Part shown: positions 31,538 to 44,232 of the stretch, in pieces
Layout: every line of letters begins with the position of its first letter
Position numbering within the stretch: position 1 is the first letter of the stretch
DNA from: Taxillus chinensis
Lineage: Eukaryota > Streptophyta > Magnoliopsida > Santalales > Loranthaceae
Length of the DNA: 64,000 bases
Direction: 5' to 3'
Assembly (NCBI GenBank): GCA_023512835.1
Contig: CM042091.1
Location: 4,592,348 to 4,656,347 of the forward strand
Notes under the pieces: model-generated
What the model was told of the DNA's origin: nothing
The model's input: the letters and a program-made list of their open reading frames with translations, nothing else
The model's database searches: none
Position numbers and translations under genes: made by a program

Positions 31538-34500
31538 CTAATTCATGAACTTGCGGCATTTTATAGCTCCACAGAGACAGGGTACTTTGAATTCATCACT
31601 CTCGTCCGGATCAAACAAGTAATCATACCTGATTTATGCATCACAACATGATGAACATAAATTCTAACTTCTAACCCAAATCCAAAAGCAAGAAATGCTG
31701 AATTTAAGGACAAAACAAACACAAATCACGCAGAAAGGGTGAATAGAACCATACGTCAACTCATCACCAGCAGGGACATTGGTCTTCGCAATAAGAACAA
31801 TGAGGCCATCTTCGTTACCCACGCTCATTATCCTTGCATAGCAGTTGGGCATGCACTACAGGGGAAAAATTCAGTCACCGGGGATTTAAAAAATCAACTG
31901 ATCACCATAATCAAGTTTTAAAGAAATTGTACAAGTAATATCAAACTTGTAGGATAACTTTCTATTCAGATTGATTCTAGGTCAGACAAAACCATGATTG
32001 GTGAACAGTCTAAAACGGTTGAGACCCAACCGAAACCTGGCCTGTAAAAACCATGTTTTTGAACAGTATTTTGAGTTAGTTATTATTTGAGGAAAATATC
32101 TAGACAGTAATATAACTGTCAAGTAAGGTGGCATCAATTGAGGTGACACCGAGCGGGAGTTGCCAAGCTAGGGGCATTGAGTGAGGACACCGAGTGGTGG
32201 CATCGAGTGGGGTTGCACCAAGGGCAACAAATAGGTAGACAACCGCTCCATTTTGACTGTCGGGATTTTTAGGACCCCGATACTTAAGTTTTGAATTTGA
32301 TTATGATACAATGATGTTTTGGATTGTTTCTTGTATTTTGTAAGCTTATGCCATGTTTAGCTTTTTTTTTATTGTTTTTATTATGCTAATTGTAAGGCCT
32401 TTGGATCAATGTGATGATGATATAATTGAGAAGGATTGGTTTAAAAGCTAGTTATTGACAAACAGAGGTCTAAGCTAATATACTGTTAGGTTGGATTTGA
32501 CTGGCCAAGACCCAAGCTGGAGACGAGTGAGTTATGATAGGATCAAGTGCTCTAAGGTAAAATATTTAGTTATTGATTATATTGGTTGACAGATTGAAGC
32601 CTAATAATTTGTAACGTATGTAAATGATTTGACTGTTATCATTAACTTGAATAAAATAATACTTTAAGAATATTACACTAACACTGATACACTGAACATG
32701 TAGTGTTTAGGAGTGATTTCATAGTATAATAATGTAAGATTATAAGTCACATGCTGAACTTATTGCTCACTCTACTTTGTTATTTACCTTTCAAATGCTA
32801 CCAGGAACTAGTAAAATCACTACCTTGCAAGAAGACATTACTACCTTAATGTATTATCCTATCCATGTAATGTTGCTTACATTTATTTTATCTCAAACAA
32901 GAGTCCGTGGAAAATCATACTGAGTTAAACATAAGCTATGATATAATGCCTAATTCTTCTGCTATTTACATGAGACATCTAATACAGTTGTGCTCACTTG
33001 AAACATACAAAATTACTTGTAATGTATAACTGTACAGGTTTATTTGAGACAATATTCACAGTGTGATCTTCTTTGATGCTTGTCAACAATCTTTTGACCT
33101 TTTGAGTTCTATCATGAGAAAGTCACATTCTCAGTTTTAGAACATGACATGATCCTTTTTAGTTATCATAAATATATTCATTAACACTACAGTGTGCTCA
33201 AATTCTATCATGCCCTATCATCTGCCAACATGTGTCCAACCAAGTTTTTTATAATTAAAGTGTATCTGCAGACTGCAGCCAATCGCAGGGGTGATTCTTT
33301 ATATGGTCTCTGATAAAAGAATGGAAAGATGTGGGTTCAAGAACAAATAACCAACCGATCAATTCAGAATTGATCTGACACATGCCATCCCAAAGAGGCA
33401 ATTCCTATTCAAACACATCTTGATTTGTTTGAACTATATTTAAAAAATTTAATAATATTTGAGCAATAAACCTCACCGAATGGTTAATCAAGCGTGCTAT
33501 GTTGCCCTTCTCAGTTGCATCAATCACTATTTCTTCATTCATCTTAAAGAACTGGCAAAACTGGGAACATTAGAAGTCACAACTACACAATAAAATAAAA
33601 TAAAATAAAAGACAGTGGTCCTTGGAAAGTGATGATTTGAGAAACTACTTCGGTACATGATATAGCATCATACAAGTGAGTCGCTTAATCAAGTTGATTT
33701 TCTAGCCAAGGGTAAAAATTTGAACTGCAGTATTTTATATTCCTAAATAGAAAATTAACAGGATATTGGACTTCAGGATGATCTAATAAAAAATTACCCT
33801 CTTCTGTGCATTTACGGATCTCAGTAAACTTTAGCCACAATTTAATACTCCAGTGCAGCCAGATGGACGCTCCTAAAAAAAATCTAAAAAAACAATTTAC
33901 TCACATAGCAATCTTTGCCCTCAGCTCGATATCGTGCCTCCCTCAGATCAGCAACACTTTGCCTCACCTGTTCACCACGGTACCCAATAACCTGGGAACA
34001 GGGCTTTCAATTGTTAATGCTTTAACCATAGTCTATAAAAAAGAAATCTTGAGCAAAAACACCATAGCCAAAAACCAAAGCGCGGCAGCATTCAACCACA
34101 AATCCCTATCAGATAATTACCATTTCTCCTTCTTGAATATGACGACGTGCAAAAAGACCCCATCCATGTATGCCAGATTTACCAAAACAAACCCGATGGT
34201 TCTCTGTTCTCTGAAGGATGGAATAAACAAAAAATAAAATTATGTGAATAAACAGGTTCCTGCAAATTAGCAATCACAGGAAAAGAGTATCGCCTGCATA
34301 TGGTGAAGTCGTTCCTTGAATGTACAAAAGGCTTTTGGTTCCTCAAGCTCCTGTAAAAAACAAGGATGTGTTTTAACATGTAAATTGCAGATTGACATAT
34401 AGTACCATAAAAAATGTAAATACAACAAAAATAAACCTAAGTAGAAAACAATTACTCTGTTTGAGGTCAAACTATCAATTATTTTGATAGAATGATGACT

Positions 34501-37500
34501 ATGTCCCATTAATCGATGGAATAGTGGCTCTTGTCCAGGTTTCTGATGAAAATGAAGACAAATGAAATGAAAAGGAACAAACTTGCTATATTTTTTACTG
34601 AAAAGAACATAGTGACTACTCAAATCGATATCAACCAAAGATATTATTTGACTCGTGGCACTTGCCACATCAACTAAGCTTCCCGAGAATAGCAATTTTA
34701 TTTGACTAAGGACTTTAAATACATTTTCCTCAGAAGATAACATCCAAAGGAAATTTTAAATCAAAGAAGTAAACACAGGGGAGAAGTGGGTATATAAAGG
34801 ACATATAAGCCAGCACCAATGAATCACCTTGTTATTATTTCTTTGATAGATGCGGAACCTTGCAGCAGAGAGTGACTCAAACTCATTATTCTCTAAAATT
34901 GACATCTTTTGCAGTCCTGTCCTCTCAGATGAAACTAACCTCGAACCCCTGTAGCAGTGTAATGGATTCTGCTTCTGGAGTAAGCTTCTAGTAGAAATAA
35001 CTCCATTGGGAGTCTGGATAACTAAAACAGTGTCTGGATTTGGTACCCTGGATGGCAACAATGTATTAAGATATAGAACATCAATGGATGGAATGAATCA
35101 GAAAAGTATTATTTTTTTCATCGACCTATCATTAGAATAGAAAGATATAGTTAACATAAATTTAGCAAAAATTTAGCTCTAGAATGCCTGTCATTGTCCC
35201 TTTTTTACTACACCAACCAAAACAATAGAACACAGCGTGAGGAATTGAATGGGGGTGTGGACAGTGATTCAAGGGAAAGGAAAGTTTTGTAAGGTGACAT
35301 TAGTGAGAACAAAAGAAAAGGTAAGTTATATAAGATGAAGTGTTCATGAAAAAGAAAAGGACAGATTTCTTGTAGATGAACAACTTATAATGCAAATTGA
35401 ACCAATTTGACACCATTTTTTTTATATCGCATAAAGAGAGGAATGAAAAATGACAGAAAATTGCAGTTCTAACCTGTGTGTAGCACAATAAGTTATCATT
35501 CTGGTTTTTTGCTTTCCATTCTTTTCCATAATGTGCAACTATTCAATAAAAAGACAAGGAAAAGGCATAAATCACAAAAGTTCCTAAAAAAAAAAGGAAC
35601 GTAAAACACAAGCTAATTGGTACCATCAACCACCGAACAATTTTTTTTCATAGAGCTAATGAGTAAATAGTTTAAAATTTTTAATCCATAAAATAATAGT
35701 CCTAAATATTGTCTAGGAACATCAAATTTAAGAAGATAATAACAAAAAAATGCAGAACAAAAAAAATAAAACCACCCCAAAAAATATATATCCATAAGTT
35801 TCTGTGAACCAAGAAAATTGGAAACATCAACAACAAAACAGGTTTGCTATACTACTATTGAGCAAATAAATTAAAATTTAGTCGATATGCTAATCATTCT
35901 TTTAGGATGTTTCATCAATATTGTATTTTTCTACTTAGTCACACATGACTAGACATGGTGATTATCACAGAAAGAAAACAGACTCACACTGGGAATGAAA
36001 CAGTAGGATCTCCAAGCAACATCCTCTTTAAAGTAATTCTGCTTAGTATAGAATAAGTTTTGCCCCGACAAATTTTATATTTTCAAGGAAAATAAATAAG
36101 CAAGTTATATCAAAGCTTACTTCCATTCGATATCCTGCTCTTGAAGCACACATTGCATGAAAATGAGTAGCACACTTGCAACATTGAGTGCAGGAACCAT
36201 GCGCCTGCCTACAAATTACACAAATCTGTAGCAAATATGAATAAAACACATAGATTAAGAGCAGTTGGAACTTACAATAGCTTATAACATTACACACATA
36301 AGCTGGAAACTGATTCAGACCACACAAGACCAATATTTGAGGTCAGATATGACATGGATAACATCTCCATCACAGATCAACCATGCCACAATTTCGCAAT
36401 GAAACCAGAGGCAGAGCCTTGCCATCAGGAAGTGAGGATTAAACTGTTTTGTGGATATAATAGTTACACTGAATTATGATCCCAAGAGCACCAACTACGC
36501 TAGACCTTTGGGACAAGACAATTGCCCTATGGTGGTTCAAGATAATAGCCTAAGGTGATGTTTGTTTGAACTTGATGTTGTCTGAAGTTTGTTGACCGAA
36601 TCAGGGAAAAAATATTAACTTATTTAGTCAACCCATCAAAGATAACAAAAAAAGCCTCTGCAATGCATTGCCCACTCCACCACCGACTTGAATAACAAGA
36701 AGCTGACCCCCCTCTCCCTCATCTTTCTCAAGCAGTAGATAGAGAACAGTGCAGTCCCCAGAAACTCTCCACCACCTTCCCGCAAGACACAAATCAAGAT
36801 CAGTGCAATCTTGGTGATATACCAGGCACTGACAACTCAACATTGCCCCAAATCTCAACAATAAATCATCTGTTACCAAAACAGAATAGTTTTAAAAATA
36901 AGAATTAGTCCCACTTTTAAAGCTGTTTAAAGTCATTGATTGATTTTAATTTTTAAATACTCATTAATCATATTTCCCAGTCCTAATCTTGTGCAATCGA
37001 TGATTTATGACAATTTTACTTCACAATCCTGCAGGCTCAAGCAAATAAACACATTCTGAACCTAGGTTTTAAGTTTTATCTATGGCTATTTCATTTTAAT
37101 TATTATTTTTACTCATATTTTCAAGTACTTGAACTTTATTTAAAAAATTTAATAAAATGTGACGTCATATGTAACCAAGTACAACACCAAAGCCATGGAT
37201 ATGACATTTCTTTAGCTCTTATTCTCAACTAATGACAAATCATCACAGGCTTAGCCCAAGTTTCAAAAATCTCATAAAGATATTGTTTTTAATTTAATAT
37301 GGGTGTCCGAATGTTTGGTGTATTGAGAACTTTATTATTGTGTTGGAAATTATACTATTATATTTAATAATTATTGTGAATGTAATGTAGTTTTTGTTCA
37401 TATATATTTTCACTTATACAACTATAATTTACCTTTAAAAAATAGTAATCATTACATATAAGGATAAGAATGGAAAATTACAATCAAACAATTCAAATTA

Positions 37501-40500
37501 TTCAGCATTCAACATAATTTATTAGGCAATCAAATTTCACTCAGCATTCAACATTCAACATTCAAAATCATCCAGCATCTAATGTAAACAAATGTCACCT
37601 TAGACACAACTAAAAATTTAAACGCTACCTCAACTCTGATAATTTGACTTGTTTGAACTTTGGATCTGACCTATCAAGAGTTCATTTTCCCCCATACTTT
37701 AATTGTGGAAAACACTAAACAAAATTTAAAGAATCTGTTAGTATTATAATTTTGAAAACCTTCACTTTACATAAAATGTTAAAGCATCTTTAAAGAAATC
37801 TCAAATTTAAAAATCTCATTTCCAACTTTAAAATAAAATAATTTTCATATAAAAAACTTTTCACTAGTAAGACATAAGATTTCGTTTTGGAATGAATCAT
37901 CAATGCCACCTCTGTACTTAAAGCCTAACAATATGGAACTTGTAGGAACAATAAAATTACCTTCAGAAAAGATGTTGATTGTATTTTAAGGATTCCAATG
38001 GCAGGCTCCATTTTCTCATCATTTTGAAAAGCAACTTCAGGCTGAAACCAAGCACAAGTGACATGCACCCAAAGTGGGTCAACATCAGTTGGCTTCATAG
38101 CACCCCCTATTAAAGCACCATTCATATAAAATAAGAATTAAATGCACATAAAGATTATATAGTTAAGTGATTCAAACACTAATTTCAAATGTGAATAATT
38201 TTGTAACATGTTTGCATCACATCCAAGCAGGCAAGCACAGGATAATTTTCAATAATCACAGCAGCAATAAAGTCTAAAGTAATTATCTGAGCATTTTCCC
38301 AAGTCGCTGAAACCTTAAAAAGGCCTTTAGAATTTATAGAAGACTAGAAGTAACAACTATTTCTCATAAATATCTCAAGAGATATCAAGTCATGCTTTCT
38401 GATCTGGCCGACATAATGAAACTAATTTAGACAACATTATATGACTAAGAATCAAAAATGTTCAACTAAAGACAGTTTTTAAACCTTTTATAGGACATAG
38501 GCAACATTCCCTCTCAACCTCAGGTGTTTCACAGGCTCTGCAGACCCATGACGTGAAATCCCAAACATTCCTTGCTCCATAGCATTCTTGATGGACAGCT
38601 ATTTGACATCTGAAAGCAAAAAACCCCAAAAAAGGTGCAACAGATACTAAAATACATAATCCACCTGGCATTAGGGATTTTTTTATAAGTAATGAAGCAT
38701 TAAAATAAATAAAGAAAAAGTATAAGCAGATTGGACAGTGTTTAGCCTTACCCAATGAAAAAAAAAATCTCATATAACTATTACAATGAAGCTACAAAAG
38801 GCCTAATACAAAGTCCAAAAATAGACAAGGAAAAAAAACCCTAAGCGCCAACTACCTCAACCGAATAGAGAAAAAAATGCCGACATCATAATTAATCGAA
38901 GAAGCAAGCTAGTTAAGCTCCCGTACACCTTTGCCTGAACTTGCAGACAGCCGAGAAAATAAGGCAAAAGCCTTTTGGGCTTGATGCCTAACTTCAATGT
39001 CCCGTAATAAATCAAAAGTAGCAAATTCAAAATCCTTGTAAATCACCCCTAAAATCTTGCCAATGGCTTTGTGGGATCGTATCCACTCTGACTCCGACTC
39101 ATTCTCTATCGGGCAACCAAATACATACTCAAGGAAACAAGACTCTCTAGAAAGAGCATTAACCAGTGAACCCGCAACATGCTAAACAGCCTGGCCACCT
39201 AGCGAAATCTTCCTATCTAGCGCTGCATCAAAATCCCAGCACAGGAAAGGATCGAAGGATCCAAACGAACTGCCTCAAACCCCAAGAGATGCCCAAAGAG
39301 GAGAGGCAAACAAAACCGGCCAAGAGCTAAGAGGCTGCTGGCCAGGAAAAAAAGCCACAACCAAGGAAGAAGGACCGGCAGCGACAACGCTGGCTGGCAG
39401 AAAAGGCCGGGCGAGGTCCAATGAGGTGCTGGAAGCAGCGCGCAAGAGCGCAGGGAGGAAGGAGAAGGGCTGACGGCGAGCTCCGATCCACATCGGGAGA
39501 TCCGAAGACTCCAGGAGAAGCCATACGAAGAGGAGGAAGACCGGTGCTTGGATAATAATCTAAAACATTTCTCTATATTAAACAAGATGATGGATAACTG
39601 GCGTACCTGTTGCAGATAATAATCTTGTTATAGTCCCAATCTTCAACCCATCTACAGATAGCACACCTCTCTGTTGTCCACTTTACATCAACAGGTTCAT
39701 AATTCTCTGTAACATTGAGATAGCAAGTATTTATTTCAGTGACAAAAAAGCTTATTTCATTCCAGGTTAACTCCAAATATGAAGCACAAATTATAAAACT
39801 TTCCTTTTCTTTTTTGTTCATACAAACTATAGAACTTTCAGTAAAAAAATGTGAAAATACCGTGCAAGATGTCAAGCAACCGCTGCTTATGTAACTTCAG
39901 ATTATCGAAACCACTAGTGCCATGTTCTGCAATCTGTATGCTCCAGTGTCAATTGGGAATCAAAATGCAAATTTGCAGTTATATATGCCTAGAGCAATGA
40001 TGCACCCAAAAAAACACTCGTATGGCATTCTTCAAATTTCAGCACAAAAATATGTAGAATTGTAGAAATGTTTATTTCCGTCCTGTTTGTTTATTAACAT
40101 GTCCATCTGTGTCATGTAGTTTTATGAAATTCTTGCTCAGATCATTTAGTTTGCAGGAAACAAATGGGAATAGTAAATACATTAATCAACAGATATCCAA
40201 GAGAATACTATCAAAATGCATGATAATAATTAAAACAATGACATAGCAATAATGTACAATAAGATGTGAGCTAACCCATTTTTCTAGTGGTAGCATTGAA
40301 CCCTTCACTTTAACACTAGCTTTCCATTTTTTTGCCTTTGAACCTGTGTGCTTTTCCCATTCACTAAGTGTCTGCTTCCTTTCCCCACATGAACCACAAC
40401 TACAAACAACTCTAAAAAAAAAAAAAAAGTGAGGCATTTGCATAAAATAAGTTTTGCAAAACAACTAAATGACACGTGTTTAGTTCTTTTAATTAATTTT

Positions 40501-41404
40501 AATACTAATTAGTTAAATTTCATTATAAATTTAATATTAAACTAATATTATAACACTTGCCTAATAAGAACAATTTTTAATTAATAAATTTAATAAACTA
40601 ATTTATAATTGATTAACAACTTTGAAATGAATGCCTAATATTACAAATTTATAATGTCTTATTAGAAAATAAGGATAAATTTTAAATAATGTAAAGTGTG
40701 TGTGTGTGTGTGTGTTATGAAAATGGCAATCCAATAGTAAATAATCCTATGTTATGTTTATGATCTGGAAGACTAGATGAGAACAAGAAGAGACCTAACC
40801 GCACACATAAATAGTGGGCGAGTAACAATTTTATACACAACCCTGCTATGTTGGATTCTAAAATCATTGAAGGAGTATATGTTCTTTCAATTTTAGAGAA
40901 AACCTATATATAGAAATAAAGGGTCTTACATGTGAAGACTTGGAAAGTAAATTCCTTCCATTCCATTGCACACAACTTCGATATTGTCAACAGATCCAAT
41001 TCGGACAGAGTGCTCAATAGACCTATTAAACTCACTGCTGTACAACATTCTATGAATTGAATATGGGGTAGCAAGTAAAGTTACAAATGAAGGAGGATTT
41101 GAGGAATAATGCTGCACCTGACTTTTGGTTTCCATTTATCTACCAATGATTTTAAAGTGAACTTTGGCTTGCAATCAGGACAAAAGTAATCACTTTCTTC
41201 CAAATCCTGAAAACCAATCTTGTCAGTGATCTTCGCCAGACCATATAACTAGACAAAATATACATGAATGACTGAAACCGTAACATAGTAGATGAAGTAT
41301 ATCGGAAAAACCTTAAAATGTTTGCTGGAAATTTTGGCACACTCTGCATGCACCCAAACGTTGCACCCATCACAACAAACCTAATCCAAAAAAGATATCA
41401 GAAA

Positions 41405-41461
<57 letters not shown>

Positions 41462-43675
41462 TCATTCAAATATTGTTTATGTAAAAAGTAGTAACCCTGA
41501 TACAAAATACAAAACTCACCCAACTTCCTCCATCTGAATGATGCCAAATCCTTTTGCAAATGCCACAATACTGTCTTGACTTTTGTAACTGAGACAACAA
41601 TGCAGGTCAATAATCAATCGAACCAAAAGAATTAACTTCTTTTTCTTCAGTAATAAAAGGACAACGGAAAAACAAAAAACAAAAATCAACTAGCAATTTG
41701 TGAAAGGACCTTCACACAATGTTTACAAAGAAGCTGGGGGCCTTTTATTCTCTTCAGATTCTTCCATGGCAGAACCCAACCACAGCCACTGCAGAGCGGC
41801 TTGTCCTTCTTACCACATGCATCCTGCATAAATAACTGCAGTATGAAACTTTAATACCAAAAGCAGACAAAAAAACGTTCTTCGCTGGGTCTGAAAATAC
41901 ATTATGGGATATGAAGTAGCGCTTTAGCGTGAATAATTGAATAGAAAATGCCTGAACTTGTTTGCAGGTCGAGATTTTAATTTTAAAAACAATCCACCGC
42001 ATAAATTGAATGGTAACATGCTCATCTCAACTGAAGAAAATGCCTGAACTTGTTTGCAGGTCGAGATTTTAATTTTAAAAACAATCCACCGCATAAATTG
42101 AATGGTAACATGCTCATCTCAACTGAGAGTGAACATGCAAAGTATAAGGCACAGCGTATGATGCACGTATAAGAGTTTCAACTCATACTAAAATTACTAT
42201 TATTACTACAACATGCCTGTTTTGGCGACTTTATAAGAATAGCAATAATAACAATAAATTAATGTTCGTGTTCATATTAAAATTATCATTATTATCACAA
42301 TTTTTTTTACCAAAAATTATTACCATCATTATAGCTTGCTATTATAGAAAATGCCAAAGAACCGTACAATCGTACGAATGGGAAGGAAACGAAACATAAA
42401 AATTTAGGCAACTGACGTGAGGGAGAGATTCGTGACCGTCATTCGAATTAGTAACCTCCTGGATTTCATCGGGACTTGCATCAGTATTCTCCGAAAGCCC
42501 AGCACAGAGGCTCAAGTCTATGAAACCGTGTTCTGCTAAAAATGCTTCCTCAATCGCCATCCGGAAATCACTTGGCTTGCTCTTGTGCAATCGGGTCTGC
42601 CCCTGAAATCTGAACAAATAAAATCTCTCAATAGCTTCCCATTGGCTTACCTATTTCCGATCTCATTCAAAATTATAAACTTATATACAATGGCCCACCT
42701 ATCCAAGCATTCTAGGAAAGGATTAAGCATTCCAGGCCTCACCCACGCATAGTCCTGAAAGTACTCGTATTTTATAATAATTACATAAAGGAAAATATGA
42801 TCATAAATATTAATTAAATAATACAGTAAAATACCATTAAAAAAATTAAAAGTGGGAGAGAAGGGAGGGGGGAGGGGATTCACCCTTCGCTTTCCATTTT
42901 TTGAAAATCCAAAATACATCACACAAATAGAACCAGGAACACATGATCGGAGAACCGCTTCAGGAGCTTGCAACATAGGATCAATGACAATGGCCGGCCA
43001 AGCTGGGTATCTCTTCCCTGATTTCGCCCACACAATATCGCCAACAAGAAACTCCTGCGACTCACAAAAACTCACCTTCTTTTCCGCCTTCTCCTTCGTT
43101 CGCCCCTTCAAACCCACAAAACCAGACTCAGGCGCTTCCACAGCACACTCCATCAATGGTGGTGGGGCACTCCCATTGTCCGCCGTTGGAAAAGAACTCG
43201 GAGAACTCGAATAGCCCAGATAGCGTACATCCCTTTCCTTCACTACTTCAAATAATTGGTACCGCTTAGTGCTTCCAAAGCCGAAGTTATCATCCTTAGG
43301 CTCAGTCAGTGTCACTTCATCATGCACGACATTTTCTTCAAACTCGCGACCGGTTTTAGGTTTTTCCCTCTTCCAATAATCGAGGATTGAGTTATTGAAT
43401 CGAGACGGAAGCACCTGACGACGCCCTCGAGACGACGCCGGTAGCGGAGGGCGAATTGGAATCTCCTCCTCCTCCTCCTCCTTGGAGCTCCGATTCTTCC
43501 CTCCATTACCAGTAAAATTCGACTTCACACCAAGTGCGTGATAGCCATTGTCAAGTCTATGCCGCTTCGGATTCGCAGAGCAATCGCTGTCGTCTTCCCC
43601 GCTGCTTTTCAGTTCCTCGATTTTGCAGCGCTTCAGATTCGGCATTTCCACGCGCAACGTCCTCTTCACCATCAT
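31538..43675 (-). CDS. ATX4: Histone-lysine N-methyltransferase, ATX3/4/5 type
   Basis: Trithorax-group H3K4 methyltransferase acting in chromatin. The clade (ATX3/4/5) is clear, the exact paralogue is not. Exons: 43675-42884, 42754-42699, 42609-42417, 41823-41710, 41588-41520, 41380-41312, 41206-41118, 41022-40930, 40411-40276, 39933-39861, 39706-39607, 38609-38485, 38106-37961, 36225-36121, 35538-35474, 35047-34828, 34542-34456, 34350-34294, 34210-34121, 33991-33905, 33551-33477, 31855-31755, 31628-31538. Phases fit, giving 1010 residues (family about 1020-1040). Domain order: PWWP ([20 protein letters not shown], about 210-300), PHD1 (CGICKRIW...[13 protein letters not shown]), PHD2 ([20 protein letters not shown]), extended PHD (CCLCPIKGG...[21 protein letters not shown]), SET ([29 protein letters not shown]) and post-SET ([11 protein letters not shown]). 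The SET signature NHSC is intact, so it is probably active. It starts at the first of two adjacent ATGs. Confidence 0.93.
36550..37603. mobile_element. Terminal-inverted-repeat element in ATX intron 13
   Basis: CTAAGGTGATGTTTGTTTGA at 36550 matches the reverse complement of the right end, CTAAGGTGACATTTGTTTAC, at 37603. The element is about 1.05 kb, has no transposase frame, and carries short CATTCAACATT repeats near the right end (about 37500-37580). No certain target duplication was found. Confidence 0.55.
38909..39275 (-). pseudogene. Degenerate coding insert in ATX intron 11, unknown family
   Basis: On the minus strand one frame reads [20 protein letters not shown], an in-frame TAG after GGQAV, then a further stretch of about 90 codons containing [17 protein letters not shown] and [19 protein letters not shown], ending with TAG at 38909-38911. 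Codon usage and base composition differ from the intron around it. The sequence just before it (39276-39560) is GC-rich and also partly open. This looks like a decayed gene or retroelement ORF carried in by an insertion. I do not recognise the family. Confidence 0.45.
41406..41459. repeat. (AT)n(AC)n compound microsatellite in ATX intron 5
   Basis: About 16 AT units are followed by about 11 AC units, between the exons at 41520 and 41380. Confidence 0.9.
41943..42126. repeat. Perfect 92-bp tandem duplication in ATX intron 3
   Basis: The block starting AGAAAATGCCTGAACTTG and ending CTCATCTCAACTGA occurs twice head to tail with period 92 and no difference that I could see. It is intronic, between exons 42609-42417 and 41823-41710. 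Confidence 0.85.
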
Positions 43676-44095
43676 CTTTTCCCAGCGGTCAGAGTTCAAC
43701 CAGAAACCCCAAGTGGCACGTAAAACCCGCAGAGGAAAACGCAAACCAAAGCACCGAACCCTCGGCGAATCCACCACCACCAACCGCGAAACGCGAACCT
43801 CAATCAACTCCGCGGCGGCAGCATCGACCCCTAAACCCGTCGAGAACCCCAAACGACGAGAGCGAGTATCCCGTGTGTTTCGGAATGAAACCCTAGGGCG
43901 AGTGAGGAATCGAAACGCGGCGGCGCCGAACTCCGATCGGCGAGCCTGTAAAATGCAATCCCCTAGCCTCCGATCCGATGCCACCGGGTTACAGGGAAAG
44001 CAATCGGCGAAGCATCGAAATTCGAAGTTGCGAACGGTTGAGAAGTGTGTGATTTTCCCGGGGAAATGGGGAATGGAGTAACGGAGGGGAGGAGG
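43676..44095 (-). promoter_or_regulatory. 5' leader and proximal promoter of ATX gene
   Basis: This GC-balanced region runs upstream of the chosen ATG. The reading frame stays open for about 100 codons but contains no ATG, so I treat it as leader. Open frames on the plus strand here are antisense by-products. Confidence 0.45.
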
Positions 44096-44196
44096 GAAGT
44101 TGAAGTTAGGAATTGCGAACTGCAGCAGCGGGCAGGGAGAGAGATCTGAGGGTCAGGTGGTACTCAACAAAAGCAATGGTAACTTGGGTCAATTAA

Positions 44197-44198
<2 letters not shown>

Positions 44199-44230
<32 letters not shown>

Positions 44231-44232
44231 TA
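44199..44232. repeat. (AT)n(GT)n microsatellite
   Basis: A run of AT units passes into about nine GT units upstream of the ATX gene. Confidence 0.85.

Noticed and set aside
33280..33360. B-box-like GTGGGTTCAAG in an ATX intron
   Set aside because: No matching A box and no element ends; too weak to call a SINE.
39217..39585. 122-codon minus-strand frame in ATX intron
   Set aside because: Leu/Ser-rich low-complexity translation in a different frame from the more gene-like segment at 38909-39275; not a credible exon.
43534..44081. Plus-strand frames of 120-177 codons opposite ATX exon 1 and leader
   Set aside because: They are antisense to a conserved coding exon, have no homology, and carry no splice structure.
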